DNA from: Embiotoca jacksoni | Lineage: Eukaryota; Chordata; Actinopteri; Embiotocidae | Reading direction: 5' to 3' | DNA length: 64,000 bases | NCBI GenBank assembly: GCA_022577435.1 | Contig: JAKOON010000012.1 | Location: forward strand, 9,045,412-9,109,411 | Shown here: positions 36,255 through 48,614 of the stretch, in pieces | How the letters are laid out: every line of letters begins with the position of its first letter | Position numbering within the stretch: position 1 is the stretch's first letter | The notes under the pieces: model-generated | Told to the model about the DNA's origin: nothing | Seen by the model: only the letters and a program-made list of their open reading frames with translations | The model's database searches: none | Made by a program: the position numbers and the translations under genes

Positions 36255-36565
36255 AGCACACAGCGGGCTAGTTGAGCTGACCCATGATGTCCCTTGCATT
36301 TCCCTGCTTGGCTGTGATGAAGGGAAGTCTTTGCCAATGATCCCTAACCCCTGATGAGGAGGGTTCTCCATTTCAGCTCCAGGTCCTGCATGGGCCTCGT
36401 AGCCCTCTCTGCTCCTTCACCACCACCATCCCACCCCCACAAAGGGCATGGCATCCTAAAATACACACCTATTTCTGAGCCAAACTGTGGCAGATCCCCT
36501 AAACTGTTCCTTTTCCCTGTCAAAGAGAACAAATGCCGGTCGTCAGAACCTGAGCCATCTTAAAG

Positions 36566-36950
36566 AAATAATTTGACATAATGGGAAGTATGCCGATTCA
36601 CTTATTGACTTAAAGTTAGATGAAAAGATTGATGTCAATCCCATGTTTGTACATTGAATTTGAAGTTACCACCAGACTGTTAGTTTAGCTTATTTTAGCA
36701 CGAAAACTGTAACCGGGGGAAAACTGCTAGCCTTGCACCTGCTAAAGCGCAGTAATCAACAGTTTATACCTCGGGTGTTTAATCCTAACAAAAAAAACAA
36801 AAAGAAAAAAAAAATGACATTTTTATTTGCTTGTTGTCGTAACTTCCTCTGTGTCTTGTCACTGTAAAATTGTGCCATCAGCAGAGTTTCCAGGGAATTA
36901 CGCTGTTCTGCCAAGGCATAGTCTGGCACAGTACCCTGCATTAAATCACC
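36566..36950 (+). repeat. Teleost dispersed repeat (family B), forward copy
   Basis: Contains TTAGATGAAAAGATTGATGT, GTTAGTTTAGCTTATTTTAG, and an AACCGGGGGAAAACTGCTAG block. It is a degraded version of a non-coding repeat I recognise from many teleosts. The 3' limit is uncertain. Confidence 0.6.
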
Positions 36951-37559
36951 AATGTCATTTTTACAATGATTGTGGTATTGATAGAAGTATTGTTATTTTT
37001 AATTAAGTAGACATGTTGTTTCCCAGCATCAAGTCACTTAAGACTTTGTTAGTATTAAATCAAGACCACAATCTTTCCTAAACTTGTGCTTAAACATAAC
37101 CGTAAAAAAAAAAGTTAAATAATGCTTTAGTTGCTGCAAACAGATTGTCAGTAAACTAAATAATGAAATCCACAGGCCTTGCAATGTTGCATAATATTGC
37201 AAAAGATTACCAACAGAAGACAGGGTTGGCTTTAAAGGTGGTGGCAGGTGGATTTTGCAACCCTGTCTCAGTGATTCACGTCCTGACTCCAGTCTGTGGT
37301 TAAAGTTGGAGAAAGAGTATGGTTTTGGTCTTGTTCATCAAATTACTGGACTTTTCCACCAAACTACAAAGACAATCTTAGCCAACTGCTGCCAGTGCCC
37401 ACATAACATAATATAGCAGAAGAAATACTTTATTTAGCAACATTTCCTCATTCTGTTCACAAAAAAACAAAATCCAGTCTGCATTATGTTTCCTTCAAAA
37501 TACATTCGTTGATGTATATTAGAAAAGAAAGGTAATTTATAGGAGACAGGGTTGTTTTT

Positions 37560-37745
37560 GGTTATCGTTTGACAGAAACAAGATCGCTATTTCCAGTCTT
37601 TGCGCTAAGCTAAGCTAATTGTTTTTTTTTTTTTTTGCTCTAAATAGCTTCTTATCGAATGGAAGGACATGAAAGTGGTATCAATCCTCTCATCTAATTC
37701 TCTGAAAGAACGTAAATAAGCGTATTTTCCCAAATGTCCATTTAC
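37560..37745 (-). repeat. Teleost dispersed repeat (family B), inverted copy
   Basis: Read on the - strand it has AATACGCTTATTTACG, TTAGATGAGAGGATTGATAC, TTAGCTTAGCG and AAAGACTGGAAATAG, in the same order as the forward copy 0.6 kb away. Confidence 0.65.
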
Positions 37746-40039
37746 TCTTTTAATATGCAGAGCATTACAACCTCATTATTTCTGGAGTAAGTTTTCCTGT
37801 CTTTCAGTGAGGAATAAGACTGTGATTTGACTTTGCATGCTGCTTTGACAGGTATCTGTGCCATATGCCGTGCCACAAGCTTTAACAAGTCAACTGGACA
37901 CTTGAGCAACCCGGCTCCATGTTGGCGATGAGGTACAGCTCCATGTTGGAAAGAGAAATGTAACAGAAGTACTGACAAACTCACACAGCTTCACCTGAGA
38001 GCAAAACTAACAGCGTTTCGGCTGACTCCTCTCAAAATTTAGGACATCCTTATCCAGGAATATCCAGAGAAGAAAAGTTGTGTTTTTTGTGTCCCGTGGG
38101 GTTGAAAGAAGAAAATCTATTTACAAAAGCATGAAAATATTTTATCACTAGCAGCAGGGGCAGGAGTGTTTTAATGACCTGATCCACAGGCCTCTGGCTG
38201 GCTGCAGGCTTTCTCAAACTGCAAAGAGCCCACTGGTCTGCCTGCCAACCCTTGGGGCAGCATTGAGATGAAACAGATAAGATAATTGTCTCTAATGAAA
38301 TCCAGATCTCTAGGTCTGTCTGGACCAGGACTAGCCAGGCCCTTTTCTCCTTTTTTTTGTGTTAAAGGGGGTGTTCCATATACATCTTGAATTTGAAGAG
38401 AGACTGTGGAAGTCAGTCCCTAATTCAAACCAGAGCTCATGTACCAGCCCGTGGAGCTTTGATACCGTTTGAAGTTCTGCAAGTGAACACGGCACCATCA
38501 GCCTGCCGGACTCTGTTGTCATGACAACCCTAATTATCTTCTTTTACGGTCTCGTTTTTACACAGGAAGGGACCCATTATGTTCTTTGTGCATTTGCATC
38601 TCTCTGGGGCAAGTGTTAAAGGTCAGGGAAATGAACCAAAATAAGAATACAGCGAAGCAAACTTCTGCGTGTGTAACAAAAGGTGACTCACTGCAACACA
38701 TCCAACACTTTGGCAGGCATTTCTTTTTGTTAAACATTTCTTGAATTACTCACTGAAACATATGTTTTCGAGGACCGTTGAAACGCCGACTTTCTGCTCT
38801 ATTTTGTCAAGGTTAGAGTAAAGAAAGCCGTCATACTCTTAGAAGTTGATCCTCTTATAACGTTTAACTATTTTAGGTTATATGTCACTGCATTTGCTTT
38901 TCCTTCTTTGCACCAAACACTAAAACTGTACTTACTGTGAAACAGTATATATTCTTTGGTTAATAAAAAGCACTGGAGAGTGCATGCACTGGGAAATAAT
39001 CAGCCATTCTCCTGTTTCAAAATATGATTTTATTAATATTTTGAGTTTTGTCCTAAAAAAAACAAAGCCCGATCACAATACTTTATTATAATGCGATAAT
39101 ACTCTTGTAATACAAAATAAACACAGTGCTGTTTTTCCTGATGGGTTTCCAGTTGTGTTCAGACGTTGTCCTTGGAAAGTTAATGTGCCATATGTTGGTT
39201 TTTTTCTCTTGGATAATGTTCGGTTCAAAAAACTCAGATCATGGCACAGATGAGACTACTGCCTTCACACGATAGATGTGGTTCAGACATCTTGTTCATA
39301 TATTTTAAAAAGGGAAAAAGGCCAATCAGCTGCACAGAAAGTCTTTCCACTGATGAGAATGCGAATTTGATTCATTGCAGTACGCTTTATTTCCTCTTTT
39401 AGACTGTATACTTTGGATAAACACAAAAGAATCATATATCAACCACTGAAATCCTGAATCTAGAATGACACTGGTGTAATTAATTAAAGTCTGCAGGTGA
39501 AAGTGTAGACTCATTCCACAGTATTCCAACATCTCGCAGATACCGTTTCATATAACATTTCTCTCCTCTAATTTCCTCTAATATAGAAGCATGCATATAA
39601 AAAGGTTTGAATGCCAAGTTATAAAAATTATTTGTTTAAGGGGACAGAGACTGAAAGTAAAGTAAGTTATCGCTCAGATGCTATCAGACTGACCATTGTG
39701 GCTGAATGAAGAGCCTTAAGTGGTGTCGCTCTGCCAGGGGTCACAGATAGCTGCGGATCAAAGGAGGATCCAGAGGTTGACCAAACAAATGGTCCTCCCT
39801 CTGCCCTCATGTAAAACTATCTGCCAAACACCAGTGGTCCTCTTTGAACTTGATTTAGCACCGGGGTCACAAACAACCATTCATCTGCTGTGGAGGAGGA
39901 AGCCAGCACCCTGATGACATGGAGATAGAGGAAATAAAATGAGGCTTATGTTGTCTTACACTGCTATCATTCCAATCCTCCTCAAACATTACATCTTTGA
40001 TAAAAGTCCCGCCCTGAAGACACCTATATGGTAATATTC

Positions 40040-40345
40040 TGACATAGTCATAGCGCCACCTGCTGGCAACAGGAAATGACATATTTCATACTTTCACGTG
40101 CCTCGTGGAGCTGGTTGATCACATCGACATCAACTCGGGTCAGACTGATGACGTATTGAGAAGCCCGTGCTTTTTTGCGAATGGGCGTCGCCAGGGCGAT
40201 GGGGCAAAGTTTGATGTTTCGCCATGACACGGGAAGTTGATGTTTTAAGGTCCAGGGATGTTCCAAACCTCTCAAAACTTTGCACTCGTGTCAGGCGTGG
40301 TAAACTCCGACGTGCAGCATGCGAGGGCCCGCATGTCACTGCCTG
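40040..40345. repeat. CpG-bearing putative dispersed element
   Basis: Clearly richer in CpG than its flanks, with phrases such as GGTCAGACTGATGACGTATT that I associate with teleost dispersed elements. It could instead be a single-copy CpG patch. Confidence 0.4.
40053..40066 (-). promoter_or_regulatory. CTCF core motif, perfect match
   Basis: The reverse complement CCAGCAGGTGGCGC matches CCASYAGRKGGCR exactly. It lies about 6 kb downstream of the twist1 3' end. Confidence 0.4.
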
Positions 40346-43300
40346 CAGTTTTAATTATGTTGTTATTGTACTCGATGTCATTTTCCTTGTTGTCTGACCA
40401 GGTGGCTCCACTGTTGGTGGACTGAAGGATCCTGATGTCGTGACTGAAGGGTCAGCTTCCTGGACCAATACTCCTGTTGGGACGTGAGGAAAGATACATC
40501 ATGAGTCATAACTTATACAGAACATCAAAGCCAGGTGAGAGTTTTAAAGGTTAGGTTTTAGAATTTCAGTCAAATGAAGCGGTGCAAATGTGCACCCGTT
40601 ATATTTGCCAGTTTTATCAATCAGTTCAAAGGTGCTAGATTTTATATTAGGACAATTTCTCTGTCCTTGTATATATTTTTTTGTTTGAGCAACTTAACAA
40701 TAAACACAGCACCCTTGACAGATATGATATGACAGGCCTTTTCAGTTCTAATGAGGGTAAGGGGGGCATTTAAATCAAAGATGAAACAACATCTTCACAG
40801 AAAAATCTGTTCATTTTCATTTCTAACCTCGGACTACCTATATCATGATGACAGTAAAACAACCAGTTTTCATTTAGTTGAGTTAAAAAAAATTGTTTTT
40901 ATACATTTTTGTAAATTTGTTTTATATTATTTCTAAATATAATATCATAGCAAAGTGCAAAGAGTTGGTCTATACTGTTCATGTTTGTCCAGATGAAATG
41001 ATGAACCAGCAAAGTCTGTCTGAGAACAAGGTTTTGCAGAATTTCCCTGCTTCCACATAATGCCGCTTCCTGCTAAGAACTCACTAAACTGGATAAGAAT
41101 AAAGTATTTAAGATGGTTGGGGAGGAATAAGGAGATCATTGTGACTCTAGGTAACAACACATCAATTACCAGCATGACATGAGAGTCCTGGTATTCAGTA
41201 CTGGTGGGCATGGTGGGCCAGCAGGTTAATGAAGGCAATGGGATTAATACCCAGGGAGTGGAGAGCGCCCTCAGGGACAGGAGCAGGGATGCTGCATCAT
41301 TAGAGCCCTATTAACCCCCAGGCAATACACAATTCACTCAGAGTCTCAATAAGGGATAGATTGTGCTCTGCCTCAATTCACAGAGGTTATTTTGAATATA
41401 TTGGGGAATTCTTATATTATAACACACCACACACATGAGCACTGGAGTGAATTTCTGACGATGTAAATAGGTTTACATTTTTACATTTGTATTTTGTACG
41501 TTTATTTAGTGAACTGATGTATGTGCTTAATGAGCTTTACTACATTTAGTTTAGTTTTCAAAATGAGTGAAACACTCATGAGACAATTTCTGTTGAGTGT
41601 TTTTATTCCCTCAGAAAATGTTCTTTTGTATTTTATGCTCAAACTCAGGCTACAGTTACACTCCATCTTGATTGAACGTAAACAGGAATGTTTGAAATCA
41701 CTGCGTTGGACTACGACTGCCCTTCACTCCATCTGTATGTTTATACTTCCTGTGAGGGGCCCTCTATTTATGGACAACTGAAGAGCACAAATAATCATCC
41801 CCCTCCAGTGAAAAATCTGCTTTTATTATCTGCAAGGTTTTGCAATGCCTTTGTGTACGCTCACACTGCCTTCTGATTGCCTGTTTATTATTACAGCGTT
41901 TCTGCTGAGCCAATGGAGATCTGGCCAGTTCCTTAAGGTGCCAAGCCTTTTTCCAGCCTTTTCCTGTCTGTGACATCATTGTGTATACCCCTAAAACACA
42001 CTGATCCGTGTCTTGTCTGCAGCCTGGGTGGCGCACGTCACACGCAACAGAGGTTAAGCACTAGGTGCACTCGTTTCGACTGTGTATCACAGGACATTTC
42101 TGATCCATGGACTGCATGCCAGAAATAATGGCGTCATTCTACATGACCAGCGTACCTTTCACTGTGATGAAAAAATGACCTGTAATGGCTTCAGATTTTC
42201 AGCTTAAATCTCTAATTTGTTCAAACATGATGTGTCCACAACCTTCAAGCTAATTTATTTAGCTTTTTTTTTTCAAGTCGGTAAAAAACAGTTGTTTTTC
42301 AGCAGTTGACAACTGTTGTGTCTATTTTTATCCAAATATCTCAAGTAATGTCCCTACTTTGACATAGTACATTTACGCCAAGGTTCATAAAGCTTTACAC
42401 TTTTATATAATTTCAAGATAATAATAATAAAAAAAAAAATCTTCCAAATGAATGATTATTTAAAAGAAAGGAAACAATAAATTGTGGTCATCCTTTTGCC
42501 AGCACTCTGCAAGTACACATTAATTATTCAATGCAAAACAAATCTAACAGGTTTTCCGTATGAAAGATAACAAGACAAATTACGCAGTTTGAGTTTGTCC
42601 AAAAGCACAATCAGCAAATCAACAAGAAAAAAAACAACATCTCTGTCAATAATTTGACCAAATACTTCTGAAGCCAAATACCCCATGATCGCTGTCACTG
42701 TTTTGTTCTCCTATGTTTACATAAATCAGGTCAGTGCACCACAGGTGTCTGTCTGCAGTATTTATACTTCCAATGCTGCTGAACCTGCACAGGAATGTTT
42801 TTTTGGTCTGAACATATCGTTGTGTGCTACGTTAGAGACACAGCGTCAGTGTCTGTCCTGGATCAAGCTGATTTATAAAGGGTTTAAATTCAAGAGAAAT
42901 AAAATGTTGAAGGCCGGGTTCCCATTTATTTCCACAGCAGTTTTGATCGGTTTGTCATTAGCTGCTTAATGCAAGTGTTCAGTCTATTATGTTTTTAAGA
43001 GAGGATGAAGAAAAACAGACGATGAAATATTTTGGAACGTTTGAAGTTTGGCCAAATGAGCTTCACTTTATTTCAGACAATTCTGAGGCAGGAAATTTAA
43101 CACCTCTAATATGTGTGTGTATATATACATATTCTGAATATGTATTCTTACATATTACATGGACCTTTTCCTCTGTGCAAAGATTTTTTTGAAACACACC
43201 TGTGCATGTATATAAATAGAAATAAAACTGTCTATAGTCACATTAGTTTGATTTAAGGGAAGTTTCTCATCCTCAGCTGAGTGCACTTTTACGTTGAACA

Positions 43301-44627
43301 AAAGTTTTAATTTAAATTACAAGAAAATGTATTATTCTTTTCGTTCCAACACCAGAAATCTGATAACAAAGAAATTAAAATTATCCCACAACATTTTACA
43401 TGAACTTATTCTGTTTTTTTCTGTCACCTTTTAAATTTCACTCAGATATGTGGATCCACATGATGTTGATGGTGCACAATTTGGCTGCATTCAACTTGAA
43501 TTTAAGTCTTGAATGTACTTTCAAAGAGCTGTGTTATAGATGTTAATATATCCAATAATCAGCAGACCCCATGCAGGAGGTATGTGCTGTAGCTGTCTGC
43601 TTCTGTTTGGCCTCTCCTCTTGTTTCCTTGCCTCAAGTGCAGTCTAGGACTCTGATCTTGTCTCCGTGCAGCTCAGCACTCCTGAGTTTAACATTCACTG
43701 TCTGAGACATTGTTGAAGGCGAGGATGAAACTGCGTGTGTTTCTGTAAAGTTTGATAATAAACTACAGTTTAGTTTAGGTTTTTTGTTTTCTCGGTGAGT
43801 CTCAAAATGGAAAATCTGGAGTTTCACTTAAATTGTTGAGCTTGCTGGAAAGTCTGCACCTGCCCCCTTCCTTGTTAGGTGCAAAAATAAACCTATTTAT
43901 GCTACAAAACAAAACAAACTTAGATTATACTGTGCAAATATGATTTATATTAATCTAAAAGGCTCTTCCAGAGAAAATTATCAGTTTATCCTTTTAAAGA
44001 TAAATTTAGGCTGAAAATAAATAAATAAATTCAGTAAAAGTAGAAAACAAAATAATTAAAAACGGGCACCATTTTCCAGTCGAATTTTGTTTAAAGTTAA
44101 TTATTGGTAGCCTATCTAATTTATGAATAACAAGTCTGACGTGATTCATATAACCTGTCACTAAAAATAAAATAAAAAATTTGATGGATTTTATTTTGTA
44201 GACCTGAAAGAAAATAAGGACGGTAATTTTATTTTTTGTGTGAAATACGAACCAATGCAATAATCATAATAATATCAATAATCGACAAATAAATAAGGTT
44301 GTTTCAAAACGTTCTTTTAAAATTGCTGATTTAATAGTCTACATCACCGTTGCAGATAAATCGTGGGATTTTATTGGTCACTAATATGGGTATGGTAACA
44401 TTTTTCAGATAAAAAAACAAAAAGACAAGTCTAGAATAAAGTCCGAGGTCTGTCGGTGGTGAAGACAGGTAGTTTTAAATTCAAGTGATCGTTCATGTCT
44501 TACACAAGAGTTCTGTATAGCCTCGGTCAGGGGTTTGTGTCATGCTTTTTTTTTTTTTTTTTCAAAATGGTTGGATGATAAATTCTCGCCCGTTCTTCCC
44601 CTCCTTTAAGCCTCCTCCCTCCCCCAA

Positions 44628-44628
<1 letters not shown>

Positions 44629-44659
<31 letters not shown>
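44629..44659 (+). repeat. (CA)n microsatellite
   Basis: About 15 CA units following a pyrimidine-rich stretch. Confidence 0.95.
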
Positions 44660-44666
<7 letters not shown>

Positions 44667-46472
44667 AAGTACATTCCTCTTCAAAGTAGTCTGAAACTGT
44701 GACTGCTGTCGGCCCGTTAGTGTTGAAAGTTTTTTTTGTTTTTTTTAAACATCGCGCATTTCATTTGGTCGTGTTGTCTTACAGCAAGTCCACCTCTTAT
44801 ACAATCATAATCAGACTGACCACCTCTTTCCTCCAGCCTACCTTTGTCCCAGCGCGGTCAGTCAGGTCCCTTTTCCTCCCTGCAGGCGGCCCTTTAATAA
44901 ATCCATTTCCATCAAAGACACCGGATGATCTGAATGTACAGACTACAGGCTCATCGTGAGTGCCTGTGTGGAAGCACAGCTCCTCCGAGCTCTCTCTGCA
45001 GAGTAATGCACTGCACGGCGAGCCTCTGCACAGCCTGAACATCTGCTCATTTCACGTGACTTTTTTTAAAAATACTAACATCTGTTCTAAATAGGTTTCA
45101 TTCTGTGCCTCTGCATCGTGTCAATTGCCAACTCCGCTCTTAGGAAACGTATTTAAGGCTGTTACAATGCGTCAGGGCTGAACTGGAAATTGTTTTAAAA
45201 AAAAAAGAAACGAAACTTTTTAAGTTGCATGCCACGAACAGGTTACAGCTTATGTTTATTGTAGGTCCTATTTATTTATCTGGTATTGAGTGAAAATCCT
45301 TGACTGTAAACGTCTCGAGAAGAGCTGTTTGTTGATCGTTGGGCCTACATGCTGTGTTTTTGAGGATTTTCACCTCCACAACTTTGAGTGAGAATAGCCT
45401 GTGTGTACAGACCTCCAGCTCTACCTTCACGGCCTCCTTAAATTTCATAGACATCTGGGAATTCCATACATGCCTCGCAAGCCAATTACACACCTTCAAA
45501 CGGGTACGCGCTTTGATTTGGACAGCGAGAAACACTTTCTCACATCGCCGAGATCGATCACAGCACGATAACAGGATGAAAGGTTTATTTAGCGACAATA
45601 ATCGGAGAATATGTGCGAGGACACAAACTCCATGTTGCGCTGCAGATTTTGCGGAATCACACGGGAGGATTGCATAATAGAAAAATAAATAAATAATAAC
45701 CTTGCAGTTATTATTCGATTATTTTAGATTTTGTCATACAGGACATCCATTGTTAGGCTGCAGTGAGTGTCAGACTAGTACAGAAGAAAGTTGTGCTTTT
45801 TGAACCTCACTGCTGTTTATGTTCAGCTACTGGCAGAAAGGAGAGTGTAGCATGGTTCCAATAACAGGCTGACATGACCCCGGTATAACTTATTTACTTA
45901 TAATGGTGAGTTTCAGGCACAGAGCTTCATCCAACTATAAACAAACCCAGGCAAAGAGAGAGTGAGTGAGAAACTGGAGACTGCACGAGGCTTTTAAAAT
46001 TTTAATTAAACGTCATTTTGTCTACACAGACTTTTTCTGCACCACTTTCTTTTTTTTCTTTTTTTTTTCCTTGCAGCAATTAAAACGTTTCTCACATTTG
46101 AATCACGTGGACCGGCCTTTCCTTAGATAGTTTTATTTGTAGGTGACGTGAGAAATTTATCAAACCCTGAAATGTCCCACCCGCCCCCCTCCCGCCCCAT
46201 TTTTGGATGATAAAAAAAGAGATTTGAGCCAGTAAAAACTCTTATCTGCTTTCCCTTGTGACTGGCAATAGTGGAAGCTTTGGTCATTCATCTGACGTAT
46301 GCAAATAAAGGCGTATTCCATGTGATGCATGTATTAAAGCTTATTCATTTCATAGCTGTATAATTTTGCCGATTGTGTTTTTTTTTTAACTAAGTCTCCA
46401 GCCATCTGTAATTAACATTTACGTTGGATAGAAGAAGAAAATAAAATCAAAAGTCCTTTTATCGTCTTTTTC

Positions 46473-46478
46473 TTTAAT
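46473..46478 (-). terminator. twist1 poly(A) signal ATTAAA
   Basis: On the - strand, GTATATTTTTTGCATTAAAG resembles the end of the mammalian TWIST1 3' UTR as I recall it (TGTATATTTTTCTGCAATAA). Confidence 0.6.
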
Positions 46479-47123
46479 GCAAAAAATATACAAACATTTA
46501 CAAAAAAAAAAACGATAATAAAAATAGGAACTCAGGAATAACTCGGACACAGGATCTATTCCTCAATGTAACATCAATAAATAAATAAATGTATTCTGAA
46601 AATATTTCTTGCACAGGTTAGATCCACAAAGTCAGCCTGTAATGTGAGCTACACCACCAGTTGACAGTCTCACACCAAAAAAAAAAAAAAAAAAAATCAA
46701 AAAAAAAAAAAAAATCGAGACTTCAATAATGCACTTTGACCTCCACAGAAATAAGTCCAAAGGCAGCATGCATTAAACATTTTCTTAAAAACAAAAACAC
46801 ACACAAAAAAAACAACACAAAAATGATCTTTTCAACATTCGTCGTCAACAGCACATCAGAATAGGGGTGTACAGAGCTGTAACACACGGCTCTGAGTCCC
46901 CATCGGGCCTCGATCCCCAGAGTCGTATGTGGTTGAAGTGATCCCATGTATCCAGCATTGGACTCCAGATTGTCCCTTCAGAATGTGAGAAGTAGATTCA
47001 GCAGTCACCTGTAGGTTAGATAAGGTATTAAGTGTCACTAAACCCCACAGAAAACAATACAAATCTGTTTCAGATTGTTGGGACTATTTAGGTTGCATTA
47101 GACCCCATGTGCACAGCCATAAA

Positions 47124-47245
<122 letters not shown>

Positions 47246-47353
47246 AAAAACATTTTTACATGTGTGTGTTTTATCGTGTTTTAACGCTTGGATCATGCAG
47301 TTGAGTTGGAAAAAAAACCAAGCGTACCATTTTGGGCATAATTTCTCCAGATG

Positions 47354-47860
47354 CTAGTGAGATGTTGACATGGACCAAGCACCCTCCATCCTCCACACAG
47401 AGAAGGCGTAGCTCAGCCTTTCGTGAGCCACATAACTGCAACTTGACATTTTGGAGTCCAGCTCGTCGCTCTGCAGCACCTGGCAGAGGAAGTCGATGTA
47501 TCTGGCTGCAAGTTTTAGGGTCTGTATTTTGCTGAGTTTGTCCGAGGGCAAAGTGGGGATAATTTTCCGCAACGATGCGAACGCCTCATTGAGAGACTGG
47601 GTCCTCTGGCGCTCCCGGACGTTGGCCATGACCCGCTGCGACTGGAGCTCCTCGAAAGACTGGGGGCTGCTGCTGCTGGACTTCTTCCCTCTTTTCCCAG
47701 GGGTCGGGCTATCTGAGTCCTCCCCGTTTTTCCTGCTCGGTCTCCTCTTCCTCCCACATCTCTTCGGCTGTCTGTCCAGCTCCCCCTCGCTGTTGCTCAG
47801 GCTGTCCACAGGAGAGACAGGGGAGCTGCCCGACTCTTCCCCAAAATTTTCCTCAGACAT
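47354..47860 (-). CDS. twist1: twist1, bHLH transcription factor (168 aa)
   Basis: An intronless coding exon. The start is the ATG at 47860-47858; the two codons before it begin with GTG and are not coding. Seen: an N-terminal SSPVSPVDSLSNSE motif; basic NLS clusters KRCGRKRR (33-40) and GKRGKK (55-60); basic region RVMANVRERQRTQ (76-88); helix 1 SLNEAFASLRKIIP; loop TLPSDKLS; helix 2 KIQTLKLAARYIDFLCQVL; and a C-terminal Twist box LSYAFSVWRMEGAWSMS (149-165). SNSE, RVMANVRE and SDELDSKM are Twist1-like, where Twist2 differs. Known: Twist1 dimerises with E proteins or itself on E-boxes and controls mesenchyme, neural crest and skull development. It lacks the Gly-rich spacers of mammalian Twist1, as fish copies do. 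Residue 126 is Cys where human TWIST1 and TWIST2 have Tyr. The a/b paralogue is not resolved. Confidence 0.97.
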   Translation of the reverse strand: MSEENFGEESGSSPVSPVDSLSNSEGELDRQPKRCGRKRRPSRKNGEDSDSPTPGKRGKKSSSSSPQSFEELQSQRVMANVRERQRTQSLNEAFASLRKIIPTLPSDKLSKIQTLKLAARYIDFLCQVLQSDELDSKMSSCSYVAHERLSYAFSVWRMEGAWSMSTSH

Positions 47861-48030
47861 CTCCACCTGGGTAGACGGCGGCCAGAAAACTGTCCAAGAA
47901 CGATTCCCCTCTCATAAGGTCAAGGAATTAGTCCACCTGCAGATCTAGCTGGCTTTGAAGACGCCAAAGAATCCATAGATGGTTCCTAGGAGGTCAAGTC
48001 TTTTCTGTTCCTGGAGAAATTTAAGCAGTT

Positions 48031-48111
48031 CTTATAGGCTGCATGGCGTAAACTTTTTTGGGGAGGGACATGATTGGCTAAGACAATAAATTACGTGAAG
48101 AAAGGGGCGGG
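48031..48111 (-). promoter_or_regulatory. twist1: twist1 core promoter: TATA, CCAAT, GC box
   Basis: Read on the - strand: GC box CCCGCCCC (48111-48104), CCAAT (48077-48073) and TATAAG (48036-48031). The order and spacing are those of a classic focused promoter, with the start site expected about 25-30 bp downstream. Confidence 0.6.
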
Positions 48112-48580
48112 AGCATGTGAGGAACTTTCAGAAACGCTCCTAATACAAAGACCGAGTTGGAAAAAGACAACCAAAGGTGCGATTTTTACATGATTACAAT
48201 ATTATTGCAAAAAGGAAACATGATAATATGAATCATATGAGTCCAATAATATTTGAATCGGATGAAAGAATCACATCATTTTAATTAAATTTATGTCAAA
48301 TAAGTGAGGGGAAACGGAAAAGGAAATTGCCTCATTATGCTTTTGCTATTATTTAAATAACAGGAAAATATAATTGAAATCAACACATCGTAACTTATAT
48401 ATATTTTCCCTGCCGATCTGAGCACAGACATGCATATTTTTTTTTTATGCCTGCATCCATTTTTCATCCAAAGATTGTCCCTTAATATCACTGCTGCTAT
48501 GTGTTTTCCATAATCTGTTATCACTGTAAGGACTGGTTCCTCCTCTTAAAAATAAATCCTACTTTGGCACATCTCTGCAG

Positions 48581-48614
48581 AACATAAATCCAACATGAAT
48601 GTTGGATTTATGTT
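48581..48614. repeat. Perfect 16-2-16 inverted repeat
   Basis: The arm AACATAAATCCAACAT (48581-48596), spacer GA, and its exact reverse complement (48599-48614). It lies about 575 bp upstream of the inferred twist1 start site. Confidence 0.95.

Larger units (their letters stand above)
30301..36565. other. Gene desert, part 2
   Basis: Contains a possible repeat fragment at 30311-30400, a hairpin-type teleost repeat (31787-31818), a TC microsatellite (33202-33269), a GT microsatellite (34397-34512) and a dispersed repeat fragment (34955-35060). The segment 36140-36560 is less A/T-rich and has an X-box-like site at 36241-36254. No gene seen. Confidence 0.5.
37746..46450. other. Gene desert, part 3, up to twist1
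   Basis: Contains a CpG-bearing putative repeat (40040-40345) with a CTCF-like motif at its edge, a CA microsatellite (44629-44659), and T and A runs. The segment 38150-38540 has GATAAGATAATTG and could be a conserved element. No coding exon recognised. Confidence 0.5.

Noticed and set aside
47861..47866. Two extra N-terminal codons of twist1
   Set aside because: They begin with GTG. The first ATG in frame is 47860-47858, followed by SEEN..., and a eukaryotic start at GTG is not expected.
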